The notes below the pieces were generated by a model. That model ran no database searches, had not been told where the DNA came from, and saw only the letters and a list, made by a program, of their open reading frames with translations. Position numbers and translations under genes: made by a program. From Microcosmobacter mediterraneus (GTDB taxonomy: Bacteria > Bacteroidota > Bacteroidia > Flavobacteriales > Flavobacteriaceae), in assembly GCF_031846265.1 (NCBI RefSeq), contig NZ_JAVRIA010000001.1, positions 62,001 to 126,000 on the forward strand: a stretch of 64,000 nt of DNA, written 5' to 3'. The number at the start of each line of letters is the position of its first letter. Positions within the stretch are counted from its first letter, which is position 1. This document shows, one piece after another, positions 26,968-35,464 of this stretch.

Positions 26968-28758
26968 ATGAAAATAAAAATACTACTGCTTATTATCTTG
27001 TTAACATCAATAACAAGTTACAGTCAAAACGGCATTAGTTATAAAGCGTTAATCAAAAACAATTTGGGTAATGTGGTTGCAAACCAAACAATCGATATAC
27101 GCTTCACTATACTTGTAGATGGTGCTGCTGGAGATTATATTGAAAAGCACTCGATAGCTACAAATGCAAATGGTATTATAACAGTAACTATTGGGCAAGG
27201 AGATATGGTTTTACAAGGTGATTTTCTAACTATTGATTGGACGACTAATATCACCCTTTTAAAGACTGAAATTGATATAGAACAAGATGGTACTTATTTA
27301 GAAATGGGAATTGAACCCTTTAAGTTTGTGCCATATGCCATACAAGCCATTAGTGCCATAGAAGCAGATGTTGCTAAAAATGTTACTGGTTTAGAATACA
27401 TAGACGAAACTGATGATGATGTAGATAATGGAGGTTGGCGTTTAGTAGGTGTTAATTCTGGATCACATGGCGATCTTGGTATTAACGCAGTTGATTTGAG
27501 CATACAATCGGTAGGCACTAACCAAGGCGCTACGGGAAATTATTCATTTGCTTTTGGAATTCATACCGAAGCATCCGGTTCTAATTCAGTTGCATTTGGA
27601 GACGCTTCAAAGGCTTTGGGCAGTAATTCTATTTCATTTGGATTAAGTAATGAAGCTTCAGGTTCAACTTCTATAGCTATTGGAAATAACTCTAAAGCAC
27701 TTGGTTTTCACTCAATAGCTTTAGGTACTAGCGCTGAAGCTACAGTAAACTATGCAATTGCTTTAGGCAGAAATACAAAGTCAACAGGAACTCATTCAAC
27801 AACCATGGGCAATGATACTGAAGCTTCGGGATTTTCATCTACTGCAATGGGTGAAAATACAATAGCTTCTGGAGATTATTCTACTGCTCTAGGACGTAAT
27901 ACAGTTGCTTTTGATCTTGAAACATTTGCGTCCGGAACAAGTACAATTGCGAGTGGTCCTTCTTCAACTGCTTTAGGAAACAATACTACAGCAGTAGGAA
28001 CTAATTCAACAAGTATGGGAATCCATACTATAGCTACTGCTTACGCATCAACTGCTATTGGTAAGTTTAGTGAGGTTGATGCTAGCGGCTTATTTATAGT
28101 TGGTAATGGCACAAGTGAAGCAATAGCAGACAGACATAATGCATTTATTATAAAAACAGATGGAAAAGTTGGTGTTAATACAACAAATCCAGCAAGTCTT
28201 TTTGAGGTCTTACATGATAACGTACTGCCTACACCAGGCAATAGAGCCAATGCTTTAAGTATAAGAAATTCGAGTACAGCTAATTCAGTTCAATTAGCAA
28301 CACACTCTAACGGCTCCTTAACATTGTATACTAACGGTAATTATTTGGGTTATTTTAATAATACGAGCGGAGCATATGTTGCTGTTTCTGATAGAAAATT
28401 AAAAAAAGACATTATAGTAATAGAGAATGGTACTCTTAATAAAGTACTGCAACTTAATCCAGTTACTTACCTTATGAAAGACCAAACTGATACTAATCGT
28501 AACCATGGCTTAATCTCTCAAGAAGTTAGAGAAATCTTTCCAAGTATTACTCACTATGTAAAAGAAAGTGATTTACTCACCTTGTCGTATACAGAATTGA
28601 TACCAATTTTAATAAAAGCCATACAAGAGCAACAGGAGATTATTGAAACTCAACGTCTTTCAATTTCAGAAGAAAAGAATACAAATAAAAAGCAAAACGA
28701 AATGCTTCAAGCGCTTTTAACACGTATTGAAGTTGTAGAGAATAACATCTCTAACTAA
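26968..28758 (+). CDS. secreted tail-fibre-like protein with S74 chaperone domain
   Basis: This 596-residue protein has a signal peptide, the shared N-module (NGISYKALIKNNLGNVVANQ) and about 13 YadA-like head repeats (SVAFGDASKALG, STAMGENTIASG and others) over residues 185-370. Then comes a KVGVNTTNPASLFEV segment and an S74 intramolecular chaperone domain. The Ser-Lys dyad expected for self-cleavage is present: S474 in SDRKLK with the lysine five residues on. The end is a coiled coil (IQEQQEIIETQRLSISEEK). In phage tail spikes S74 helps trimer folding and then cuts itself off. Last gene of operon B; it overlaps the convergent LytTR gene by four bases. Confidence 0.88.
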   Translation: MKIKILLLIILLTSITSYSQNGISYKALIKNNLGNVVANQTIDIRFTILVDGAAGDYIEKHSIATNANGIITVTIGQGDMVLQGDFLTIDWTTNITLLKTEIDIEQDGTYLEMGIEPFKFVPYAIQAISAIEADVAKNVTGLEYIDETDDDVDNGGWRLVGVNSGSHGDLGINAVDLSIQSVGTNQGATGNYSFAFGIHTEASGSNSVAFGDASKALGSNSISFGLSNEASGSTSIAIGNNSKALGFHSIALGTSAEATVNYAIALGRNTKSTGTHSTTMGNDTEASGFSSTAMGENTIASGDYSTALGRNTVAFDLETFASGTSTIASGPSSTALGNNTTAVGTNSTSMGIHTIATAYASTAIGKFSEVDASGLFIVGNGTSEAIADRHNAFIIKTDGKVGVNTTNPASLFEVLHDNVLPTPGNRANALSIRNSSTANSVQLATHSNGSLTLYTNGNYLGYFNNTSGAYVAVSDRKLKKDIIVIENGTLNKVLQLNPVTYLMKDQTDTNRNHGLISQEVREIFPSITHYVKESDLLTLSYTELIPILIKAIQEQQEIIETQRLSISEEKNTNKKQNEMLQALLTRIEVVENNISN

Positions 28759-29507
28759 AACGCATCTAAAAAATCATTTTTTTTGCGCACTGAAACTGGC
28801 AGACTATCGCCATTAGACATTACAAGGGTGCCACCTCGTCCTTTTAAATACTTTTTCACAAAGTTGATATTGACTAGGTACGAATTATGCACACGTACAA
28901 ATTGGGAATCATTTAATTTCTCTTCTAAAAATTTTAGTTTTCTGGTCACAAGGATTTTCTGATTATTATCGAGATAAATTTCGGTGTAATTACCATCACT
29001 TTTGCAGTAAATAATAGCTTCTGTTTTAACAAAGTCTAAACCTTCCATAGAAGGCAGGCCAATTGAAGTAATTGATTTAGTATTCTTTTGTAAACGCTCA
29101 AATAGATCGGCAATATAATTTTGAGTATCATCACTTTGTAGTTGTTCACTCACCTTTATTACTGCCTGCTTTAACTCATCAGGATCAATAGGTTTAAGAA
29201 GATAATCTGCTGCTGCAGTTTTAAAAGCTTGTAGTGCATACTCATCATATGCAGTAGTAAAAATAACTTGAGACTTTTTATAACTAACTGAATTAAGAAG
29301 TGTAAACCCATCCATTCGAGGCATTGCTATATCTAAAAATAGAATTTCAGGTTTTAGATTGTTAATCAAATCAACAGCTTCTTCAGGATTTTTGGTTTTT
29401 CCTATAATTATAATATTAGAACAATGTTTGGTTAACATACGTTCTATAGCACTTAATGCCATAGGTTCATCATCAATTAAAAGTGCGGTAATCTTTGCGT
29501 CAATCAT
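28755..29507 (-). CDS. LytTR-family response regulator
   Basis: Residues 5-125 are a receiver domain with phospho-acceptor Asp59 in FLDIAMPRMDG, acidic pair DDEP near the start, and the conserved lysine in LLKPIDPDELK. Residues 145-250 are a LytTR DNA-binding domain (SIGLPSMEGLDFV, YCKSDGNYTEIYL, FVRVHNSYLVNINFVKKY). The length of 250 residues is standard. It starts two bases after the stop of the LytS-type kinase gene, so the pair forms a two-component system. It converges on the fibre protein gene. LytTR proteins usually bind direct repeats of about 9 bases; I could not assign its target. Confidence 0.93.
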   Translation of the reverse strand: MIDAKITALLIDDEPMALSAIERMLTKHCSNIIIIGKTKNPEEAVDLINNLKPEILFLDIAMPRMDGFTLLNSVSYKKSQVIFTTAYDEYALQAFKTAAADYLLKPIDPDELKQAVIKVSEQLQSDDTQNYIADLFERLQKNTKSITSIGLPSMEGLDFVKTEAIIYCKSDGNYTEIYLDNNQKILVTRKLKFLEEKLNDSQFVRVHNSYLVNINFVKKYLKGRGGTLVMSNGDSLPVSVRKKNDFLDAF

Positions 29508-29509
29508 GC

Positions 29510-31591
29510 TTACTGTTGTTTAGGTAAAATTAGTTTAACCAAAGTTCCAGTTGCTTTTTCATTGTTGTATAAATCTACAATTTCTACACGTGCTTCGTTT
29601 CCATGAATACTTTTAAGAAGTTCTAATCTACGTTCTGTAAGTCCTACACCTTGTGATTTATGATTCTTTTTATGCACATTTTGTTTTGCACTAGCAACTC
29701 TACCAATACCGTTATCTACAATCTCACAAATTAAACTGTTGTTTTTTTCAAAAAAGCGAAGGTTTAATTTTCGATCACCATCTTTGGCCATTAATCCATG
29801 CCAAATGGCATTTTCAACAAATGGCTGAAGCATCATTGGTGGAATTAGCATTTCTTCTAAATTAATTGAATCTTTAATATTAAAAGTATAATCAATAGAA
29901 TAATAAAAACGTAAACTTTCAAGCTCTAGGTATAATTTTAAAAGGTCTATTTCTTCTTTTAAAGTAACAAGTTTTCGTTTAGAATAATTTAGTGTAGATC
30001 GCATTAATCGAGAAAATTTCACCAAATAATTTGAAGCATCTTCACTGCTGTCATTTTGTATAAACTCATTAATGGAGTTAAGCGAGTTAAACATAAAATG
30101 CGGATTCATTTGCGAGCGTATTGAATTTAGTTCTGCTTCTATAGCTATACGCTCTTTATTACTAAGTTGTTCTTTGTACTGGCTAATTCGAAGTTTTTCT
30201 TTTTGATTTTTTTGGTAAAAAAAGAGACCTGTTAAAATAGCAATTATTAAAAAAGAATAAATGAGAATATTTCTAGTTTTTGCCGATTTAAAAACTTGTT
30301 GATTCAAAGCTTCGTTGGATTGTGTCAATTCTTCATTTTTATCAATGTAGCTGTCAATATCTAGTTCTATCATTGCTAAGGCAGCTTGCCTTTTAGCAAT
30401 ATTTCTATTCTCTGAAGCTTTTGATTTTTCTGACTTAGAAATATAATAGAGTGCCGAATCTAGAGCTTTTTTGGCTTCAAAAGATTTTGAGAGCCATAAC
30501 TCAATTCTTCCTGTATAAAAGTTTCTTATACTACCTCTTAATTTATATGAAGAGGTGAGAAAGGTTAAGGCTTTGTCGGGTTCACTTTTATTAAGGTGAA
30601 TTTTTGCCAATTCAATTGAAGACATTACTTCAATACGTTTGTTATTATGTTTTTTGGCAAGTTTATATGTTGTTAAAAAAACGTGCTGAGCCTCTTCGAT
30701 TTTATTAGATTCTAATAGAATGGTTCCTTTATCAAAACTCTTGCTACTGTAGAAATAAAAATCACCATTAATACTATCAATCTTAAGACCTAAATTATTA
30801 TAATATTTAGCTGAATCGAGTAGCTTAGAATTAATATATGCTTCGGTAGCCAGTTCGTAGAAATTACCAGGCGGGAAGCCTAAAGAGCGGTGACTATTTA
30901 GTAGAGGTTGTATGCGATTCCATATTTTAATGGCATTTTTACTATCATCAAAAGAATTAAACTCCACCATTAATTTTTTTAATGACATAATCATGTCAAG
31001 GGTATCATTATTTTTTTTTGCTATCTCAAAAGCTTTTTTATTATGGTAGAAGGATTCTTTATAGTTTGCTAACATGGCATTGTAATATTCAATATTAGAA
31101 TGATAGTCTCCAATATATTTATCTACTTTGCTTTTTTCAGCATAATCTAAGCCTTTATATAAAACTTTGAGACCTTCTTTAAAACTAAAATTCTCTAAAG
31201 AAATATTGAGAGTGCTGTAGAATACTGTAGCAGACAATAATTCATAGTCAATAGGATGTACATTTAAGATATCTTGTTCTAGTTTTAAGTATACCTTGAC
31301 TGCTTTATGGTATTTTTTGGTAACACGCAAATGTTCAGCTAGAGCAAATTGAATTACAAAATTGTTTTTATCTGCTTTCAGTATAGCATTAATTGAATCA
31401 ATATGTATCTGCTTAACATGTTTATTTAATGTTTTTAGATATTCATACCTTTCATTATCTGTCTTTAAGCTTTCATAAATCTTGAAATGATCTGATATAT
31501 TTGAAGTCGTTTTTTCTTGCCCAATTGCTTTAAAGAAAGTCAATAAGATAAAACTAATAGTCAGTATTTTTTTTATTTGTCTTAACAACAA
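29510..31591 (-). CDS. LytS-type sensor histidine kinase with TPR sensor region
   Basis: The start is probably a TTG at 31591 (or the adjacent TTG at 31588); there is no in-frame ATG before the upstream stop. A signal peptide is followed by about 390 residues of TPR-like helices, one membrane helix at about 441-459, a coiled coil, then a LytS-type His kinase domain with acceptor His498 (MNPHFMFNSLNSI) and an ATPase domain (MLQPFVENAIWHG, NGIGR, GVGLTERRL). This layout is common in Bacteroidota: periplasmic TPR sensor and cytoplasmic kinase, paired with the LytTR regulator two bases downstream. The intergenic region to the divergent fibre gene at 31860 is 268 bases. Confidence 0.92.
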   Translation of the reverse strand: MLLRQIKKILTISFILLTFFKAIGQEKTTSNISDHFKIYESLKTDNERYEYLKTLNKHVKQIHIDSINAILKADKNNFVIQFALAEHLRVTKKYHKAVKVYLKLEQDILNVHPIDYELLSATVFYSTLNISLENFSFKEGLKVLYKGLDYAEKSKVDKYIGDYHSNIEYYNAMLANYKESFYHNKKAFEIAKKNNDTLDMIMSLKKLMVEFNSFDDSKNAIKIWNRIQPLLNSHRSLGFPPGNFYELATEAYINSKLLDSAKYYNNLGLKIDSINGDFYFYSSKSFDKGTILLESNKIEEAQHVFLTTYKLAKKHNNKRIEVMSSIELAKIHLNKSEPDKALTFLTSSYKLRGSIRNFYTGRIELWLSKSFEAKKALDSALYYISKSEKSKASENRNIAKRQAALAMIELDIDSYIDKNEELTQSNEALNQQVFKSAKTRNILIYSFLIIAILTGLFFYQKNQKEKLRISQYKEQLSNKERIAIEAELNSIRSQMNPHFMFNSLNSINEFIQNDSSEDASNYLVKFSRLMRSTLNYSKRKLVTLKEEIDLLKLYLELESLRFYYSIDYTFNIKDSINLEEMLIPPMMLQPFVENAIWHGLMAKDGDRKLNLRFFEKNNSLICEIVDNGIGRVASAKQNVHKKNHKSQGVGLTERRLELLKSIHGNEARVEIVDLYNNEKATGTLVKLILPKQQ

Positions 31592-31791
31592 GGATTAAAT
31601 TAATTAAGAATTAGAAGGTAATTATAAGCATAAGGTTTCTTAGTTCATAAATGAAATGTATAAGTGTGACATTTCTTAACCGAAATGTATCCTTTTTTAC
31701 ACAATCTGAAAAACCTAAAAACATATCAATTAAAAGTATTTACACCTATACACTCAAATTTACGTATTCTGTAATAAAGAAACACACTTTT

Positions 31792-31832
31792 ACATTCTAC
31801 CTTTAAAATGTTAACCCAATAGAATAGTTTTA
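31792..31832 (+). promoter_or_regulatory. degenerate promoter of the operator family (single half-site)
   Basis: ACATTC at 31792-31797 is followed by exactly 27 bases and the -7-like box TAGTTTTA (31825-31832), 28 bases before the ATG at 31860. The first half-site and the TG of the second are missing, so this is a partial match to operators A, B, D, E and F. The rest of the 31592-31859 gap shows nothing else that I can support. Confidence 0.35.
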
Positions 31833-31859
31833 TTCATAACATTAAATAATCAATTTGTT

Positions 31860-33404
31860 ATGAGAACTATATATATAACTCTTTTTGTTTTTTTTAGCGT
31901 CTTTGGATTTGGGCAAGGTGGCATTAATTATAAAGCCATAGTAAAAGATAGTAATGGTAATGTTTTATCAAACGATTTAGTTACAATACAATTTACATTA
32001 ATCCAAACCACAGAAAATGGTACAATTGTCTATCAAGAAACCCATACTCCTGCAACAGATGATAATGGTTTAATTATTGTAAATATAGGAGAAGGGACAC
32101 CTTCTGCTGGGAATTTTGATATTATAGATTGGGGCGCCACATCTTATTTTTTAAACGTTCAAATAAATACAGGAAGTGGTTTAATTGATTTAGGAACTAC
32201 AGCATTTAAGGAAGTACCTTATGCCAAACATGCGCTAGTTGCCAGTGAAGCTCGAAATTTATCCGGATTAGAAGCAATTGATGAAGGGAATAGTGATGGT
32301 TGGCGGCTTATTGGAGCTAACCCAAATAATTATGGTAACATTGGAGGCTTAGCTGTGGATTTGAGCAGAAATGATTTTGCTTCAACTACAGCAGGTGCAA
32401 CTGGTTCTATAGCTATTTCAACTGGATTTAGAACCACAGCTTCAGGCGATTTTTCATTAGCCTCAAACTTTAGTACTAATGCTAATGCCTATGCCTCTAC
32501 ATCTTTTGGTCGCTATAATGTTGGAGGAGGTAATAGTGTTCAGTGGGAAGAAACAGATAAACTATTTGAGATTGGAAACGGTACTAATGATGCTAATAGG
32601 AATAATGCCTTTACAATATTAAAGAATGGCAAAGTTGGTATTAATGATGCTACTCCAGTTTATTTAATAGATATTGAAAATGATGATTTAGCATCAAGAT
32701 CAATATTTATTGATCATAATAGTACTTCTTCAGGATCAGCACAATATGGATTATATATAGATTTAGATAAAAATAACTTTTCAAGTGTTCCTGCCTATGG
32801 AAGCTATAGTAGTGTTTTAAATACTGGTGGTACAAGTTATGGATCATATTCACGTGCAGATTCTGATGCAATTGATGACTCTGATGCTTATGGAGTTAGA
32901 GCAATAGCAGATAATGATAATGGCACAGGAAATACTTATGCTATTTATGCTTCTTTACTAGCCTCTAATGCTTCAGGAGATAAATACGCAGGTTACTTTG
33001 CTGGAGATGTATTTACAACTGGATCATATTTACCGTCTGACGAAAATTTGAAAACCAATATACATCTTACTCAAGACAGCGCTTTAAGTAAATTAATGGA
33101 TTTGCCGATTGAAAATTACATATATAAAAATGATACTTATTGTGATATTAATTTACCAAAAGGTTTTCGTACTGGCTTTACAGCACAAAATGTTGAGCGA
33201 ATTATGCCTGAACTAGTTAAAACTGCTACTCAACCAGCTCCAACAAAAGAAGAAATTGAAGCTGGAGCGCAACCAATGGATGATATTCAATTTAAGGCTG
33301 TGGATTATACAGGTATGGTACCTTATTTAGTAAAAGCCATACAAGAGTTAAAACGAGAGAATGATCTGCTAAAAGCTAGGGTCGAGGCTCTAGAAAACAA
33401 CTAA
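31860..33404 (+). CDS. secreted tail-fibre-like protein with S74 chaperone domain, short head
   Basis: The 514-residue product has a signal peptide (ITLFVFFSVFGFGQ), the shared N-module (GGINYKAIVKDSNGNVLSND), then only two or three YadA-like repeats (SIAISTGFRTTASG, SLASNFSTNANA). A beta-rich middle region follows (QYGLYIDLDKNNF, YGSYSSVLNTGG, YAGYFAGDVFTTG). The S74 domain begins at S393 in SDENLK, with the dyad lysine five residues later, and ends in a coiled coil (IQELKRENDLLKARVEAL). It is alone between the LytS gene and operator-promoter D, whose first half-site begins one base after its stop codon. Confidence 0.87.
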   Translation: MRTIYITLFVFFSVFGFGQGGINYKAIVKDSNGNVLSNDLVTIQFTLIQTTENGTIVYQETHTPATDDNGLIIVNIGEGTPSAGNFDIIDWGATSYFLNVQINTGSGLIDLGTTAFKEVPYAKHALVASEARNLSGLEAIDEGNSDGWRLIGANPNNYGNIGGLAVDLSRNDFASTTAGATGSIAISTGFRTTASGDFSLASNFSTNANAYASTSFGRYNVGGGNSVQWEETDKLFEIGNGTNDANRNNAFTILKNGKVGINDATPVYLIDIENDDLASRSIFIDHNSTSSGSAQYGLYIDLDKNNFSSVPAYGSYSSVLNTGGTSYGSYSRADSDAIDDSDAYGVRAIADNDNGTGNTYAIYASLLASNASGDKYAGYFAGDVFTTGSYLPSDENLKTNIHLTQDSALSKLMDLPIENYIYKNDTYCDINLPKGFRTGFTAQNVERIMPELVKTATQPAPTKEEIEAGAQPMDDIQFKAVDYTGMVPYLVKAIQELKRENDLLKARVEALENN

Positions 33405-33470
33405 TGTTACATCTGTTATACATTTTGGTACATATGTTAAATCAGCTTTAAACCTAATTTTAGAATTTTG
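33405..33470 (+). promoter_or_regulatory. operator-promoter D (21-bp direct repeat plus -7 box)
   Basis: Half-sites TGTTACATCT (33405-33414) and TGGTACATAT (33426-33435) are 21 bp apart. After exactly 27 bases comes GAATTTTG (33463-33470), one mismatch from TAnnTTTG. The next ATG is at 33522. The site begins directly after the stop codon of the fibre gene. Confidence 0.72.
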
Positions 33471-33521
33471 AAATATCAAATATTTAATGTTTACCTGTAA
33501 TTACTCTAGACACTAATTAAT

Positions 33522-34499
33522 ATGAAGACAACATCAATCACATTAGGTTTATTACTGATAACTTCTTTTCTATATAGCCAAACCATAGAAAAATACAGTA
33601 TTGATTCAGGAGGTGCATCAGCGACAGCTGGAGGCATAGAAGTTTTATATACCATTGGCGAGGTTGCTATAGCTGAGCGTTCAGTTTCTGGAGTCTCCCT
33701 CTCTGAAGGTTTTATCAATCCAGAATTTAGATTGCAGATTAATGCTCAGGTGCTCTTGCAAGGTCCAATACTTAATCCAGATACTGCTGGACTGATGAAC
33801 GACGACCTAAGGAGCGGTGGATTGTTGCCGACCACGACACCTTATGCAGATGCAGCAACCTGTAATGCTTCTGTTCTTAATGCTACTGGCAATAATGCCA
33901 TAGTGGATTGGGTGTGGATATCTATACGTTCTAATAACGACAATCAAAGACAAATACAAGGACGTTCTGCACTATTGCAACGAGATGGTGATATTGTAGA
34001 TATAGATGGTACTTCTAATGTAGCCCTAAGCATTCCGCAGAACACCTATTACATTGCCATACAACATCGCAATCATTTGGGTGTGATGAGTGAAAATCCT
34101 GTTCAGTTTAGTGATGCCTCTGCTGTAACTATTGACTTTAAGGATTCAGGATTCTCAACCTTTGGTGCTAATGCACAAGTAGTGTTGGGCTCTGGTGATA
34201 CAGCACTTTGGGCAGGTGATGCTAATGGTGATAAGTCTATACAATTCTCTGGAGGTTTAAGCGATGCTAATGCTATTAAGGATTACATCTTAGCAGATGT
34301 TGCTAACCTTTTCAATTTCATTACGTATTCATCAAGTGGTTATTTATCCTTTGATGTGGATTTAAGCAGCTTATCTAGATTCTCTGGAGCACCAAATGAT
34401 AGTAATATTATTAAGGATAATGTACTAGCGTTTCCTGGTAATTTTTTCAATTTCCCAACCTATATCATAAACACTACAGTACCAACAATCAATAATTAA
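33522..34499 (+). CDS. secreted protein with dockerin-like C-terminal region
   Basis: This 325-residue protein has a signal peptide (LGLLLITSFLYSQ) and a short region (YSIDSGGASATAGG, LSEGFINPEF) common at the N-terminus of flavobacterial surface proteins. Residues 80-200 resemble a domain seen in Bacteroidota carbohydrate-related surface proteins (WVWISIRS, GRSALLQRDGDIVDIDG, IAIQHRNHLGVMS). Residues 230-325 contain GDANGDKSIQFSGG followed by DANAIKDYIL, then a second, poorer copy ending in DSNIIKDNVL. This twin, partly acidic arrangement is reminiscent of dockerin duplicates, but the second loop lacks most acidic residues. No sorting domain. First gene behind operator D; 28 bases before its partner. 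Confidence 0.6.
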   Translation: MKTTSITLGLLLITSFLYSQTIEKYSIDSGGASATAGGIEVLYTIGEVAIAERSVSGVSLSEGFINPEFRLQINAQVLLQGPILNPDTAGLMNDDLRSGGLLPTTTPYADAATCNASVLNATGNNAIVDWVWISIRSNNDNQRQIQGRSALLQRDGDIVDIDGTSNVALSIPQNTYYIAIQHRNHLGVMSENPVQFSDASAVTIDFKDSGFSTFGANAQVVLGSGDTALWAGDANGDKSIQFSGGLSDANAIKDYILADVANLFNFITYSSSGYLSFDVDLSSLSRFSGAPNDSNIIKDNVLAFPGNFFNFPTYIINTTVPTINN

Positions 34500-34527
34500 G
34501 AATTAAGAATTAAGAAAAATATTTATT

Positions 34528-35316
34528 ATGAAAAAAAATTACACTTTACTGGTTTTTATGTTAATCTCCAGCCTTGGTTTTTCACAAGGTTATGAGTTTG
34601 CTCTACAGCACAATGGAGGCTACACCTTTTCTGTCATTGCTACACCAGATTTTGATGCCACAGATACTGACATATCAGATATAGGCTTTGCACTGATGCT
34701 ACCTGCTGGTAATGCAGATGTAACCAATGTTAGTGATTTTAATGCTCGTGTTTGGGGAACAACAGAGTTCACTGCAGCACAGCTCACAGGTTTAGGCTTA
34801 GGTGATGGTACAAGAGATGGGTTTTTAATGAATCTGCCTCCAGGACAAACCATACTATCGCACAGTAATGGTGTACCTTTTACTTTGGTTAGCTTTGAAG
34901 TTAGCAACATGCCAACAGCTGGTGTATTAGAAATATTACTTAACACAGACCCAATTGCACAAGGCTTAGGTGGTGCTGTGGATAGTTTTTATAATGCTAA
35001 CATAGATATGACTACGACGCAAAACTACTTTGCAGGTATAACCTCTGGTATGGAAAGTTTTATGTTCTCGCTATTAAACGTGGAGGAGGTTACCAACAAC
35101 CTAGAGCTTAGTGTTTATCCTAATCCTACAAAAGACAGGGTAACCATACAAACCGAAATGTTACTCGATCATGTAGAGCTCTACGATATTACCGGAAAAC
35201 GAATCGCTATATTTTATACTAAAGACATTAATGTATCTAACTTAAACTCTGGTGTATATTTAATGAAAATACGACTCGAAAATGCAACTGTAGTTAAACG
35301 AGTAGTGAAAGAGTAG
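34528..35316 (+). CDS. secreted protein with T9SS type A sorting domain, possibly cohesin-like
   Basis: A signal peptide (TLLVFMLISSLGFSQ) is followed by a beta-sandwich-like domain of about 150 residues (FALQHNGGYTFSVIATP, ISDIGFALMLPAGNAD, FTLVSFEVSNMPTAG). Its order of strands is compatible with a cohesin-type fold, though I cannot confirm this. The C-terminus is a type A sorting domain: LELSVYPNPTKDRVTIQ, YDITGKRIA, NLNSGVYLMKI and VVKRVVKE. It is therefore a T9SS cargo. The upstream gene has a dockerin-like end, so the two might form a surface-anchored pair. The gap before the start carries three copies of AATTAAG. A hairpin terminator follows at 35361. Confidence 0.75.
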   Translation: MKKNYTLLVFMLISSLGFSQGYEFALQHNGGYTFSVIATPDFDATDTDISDIGFALMLPAGNADVTNVSDFNARVWGTTEFTAAQLTGLGLGDGTRDGFLMNLPPGQTILSHSNGVPFTLVSFEVSNMPTAGVLEILLNTDPIAQGLGGAVDSFYNANIDMTTTQNYFAGITSGMESFMFSLLNVEEVTNNLELSVYPNPTKDRVTIQTEMLLDHVELYDITGKRIAIFYTKDINVSNLNSGVYLMKIRLENATVVKRVVKE

Positions 35317-35360
35317 TTATTGTTTAGTCAAAGGTAACTATGAAATAGTTTAGTTAGATG

Positions 35361-35393
35361 AAAGGTATATATGATTTAAAGTATATACCTTTT
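35361..35393 (+). terminator. 11-bp perfect hairpin
   Basis: AAAGGTATATA (35361-35371) and its exact complement (35382-35392) enclose a 10-base loop. Only a short T run follows. It fits the end of the operator-D operon and separates it from HTCS-2. Confidence 0.6.
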
Positions 35394-35464
35394 GTCTTAT
35401 ATTTAAGAAATCAATTTAATGATTAATAGTAATAAAACATTTTATAATATAGGGTTGTAACTAT

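Noticed and set aside
31655..31690. Operator on the - strand for the LytS/LytTR operon
   Set aside because: ACA boxes 21 bp apart can be read on the - strand, but the flanking TG is missing in one and there is no -7 box at the required distance.
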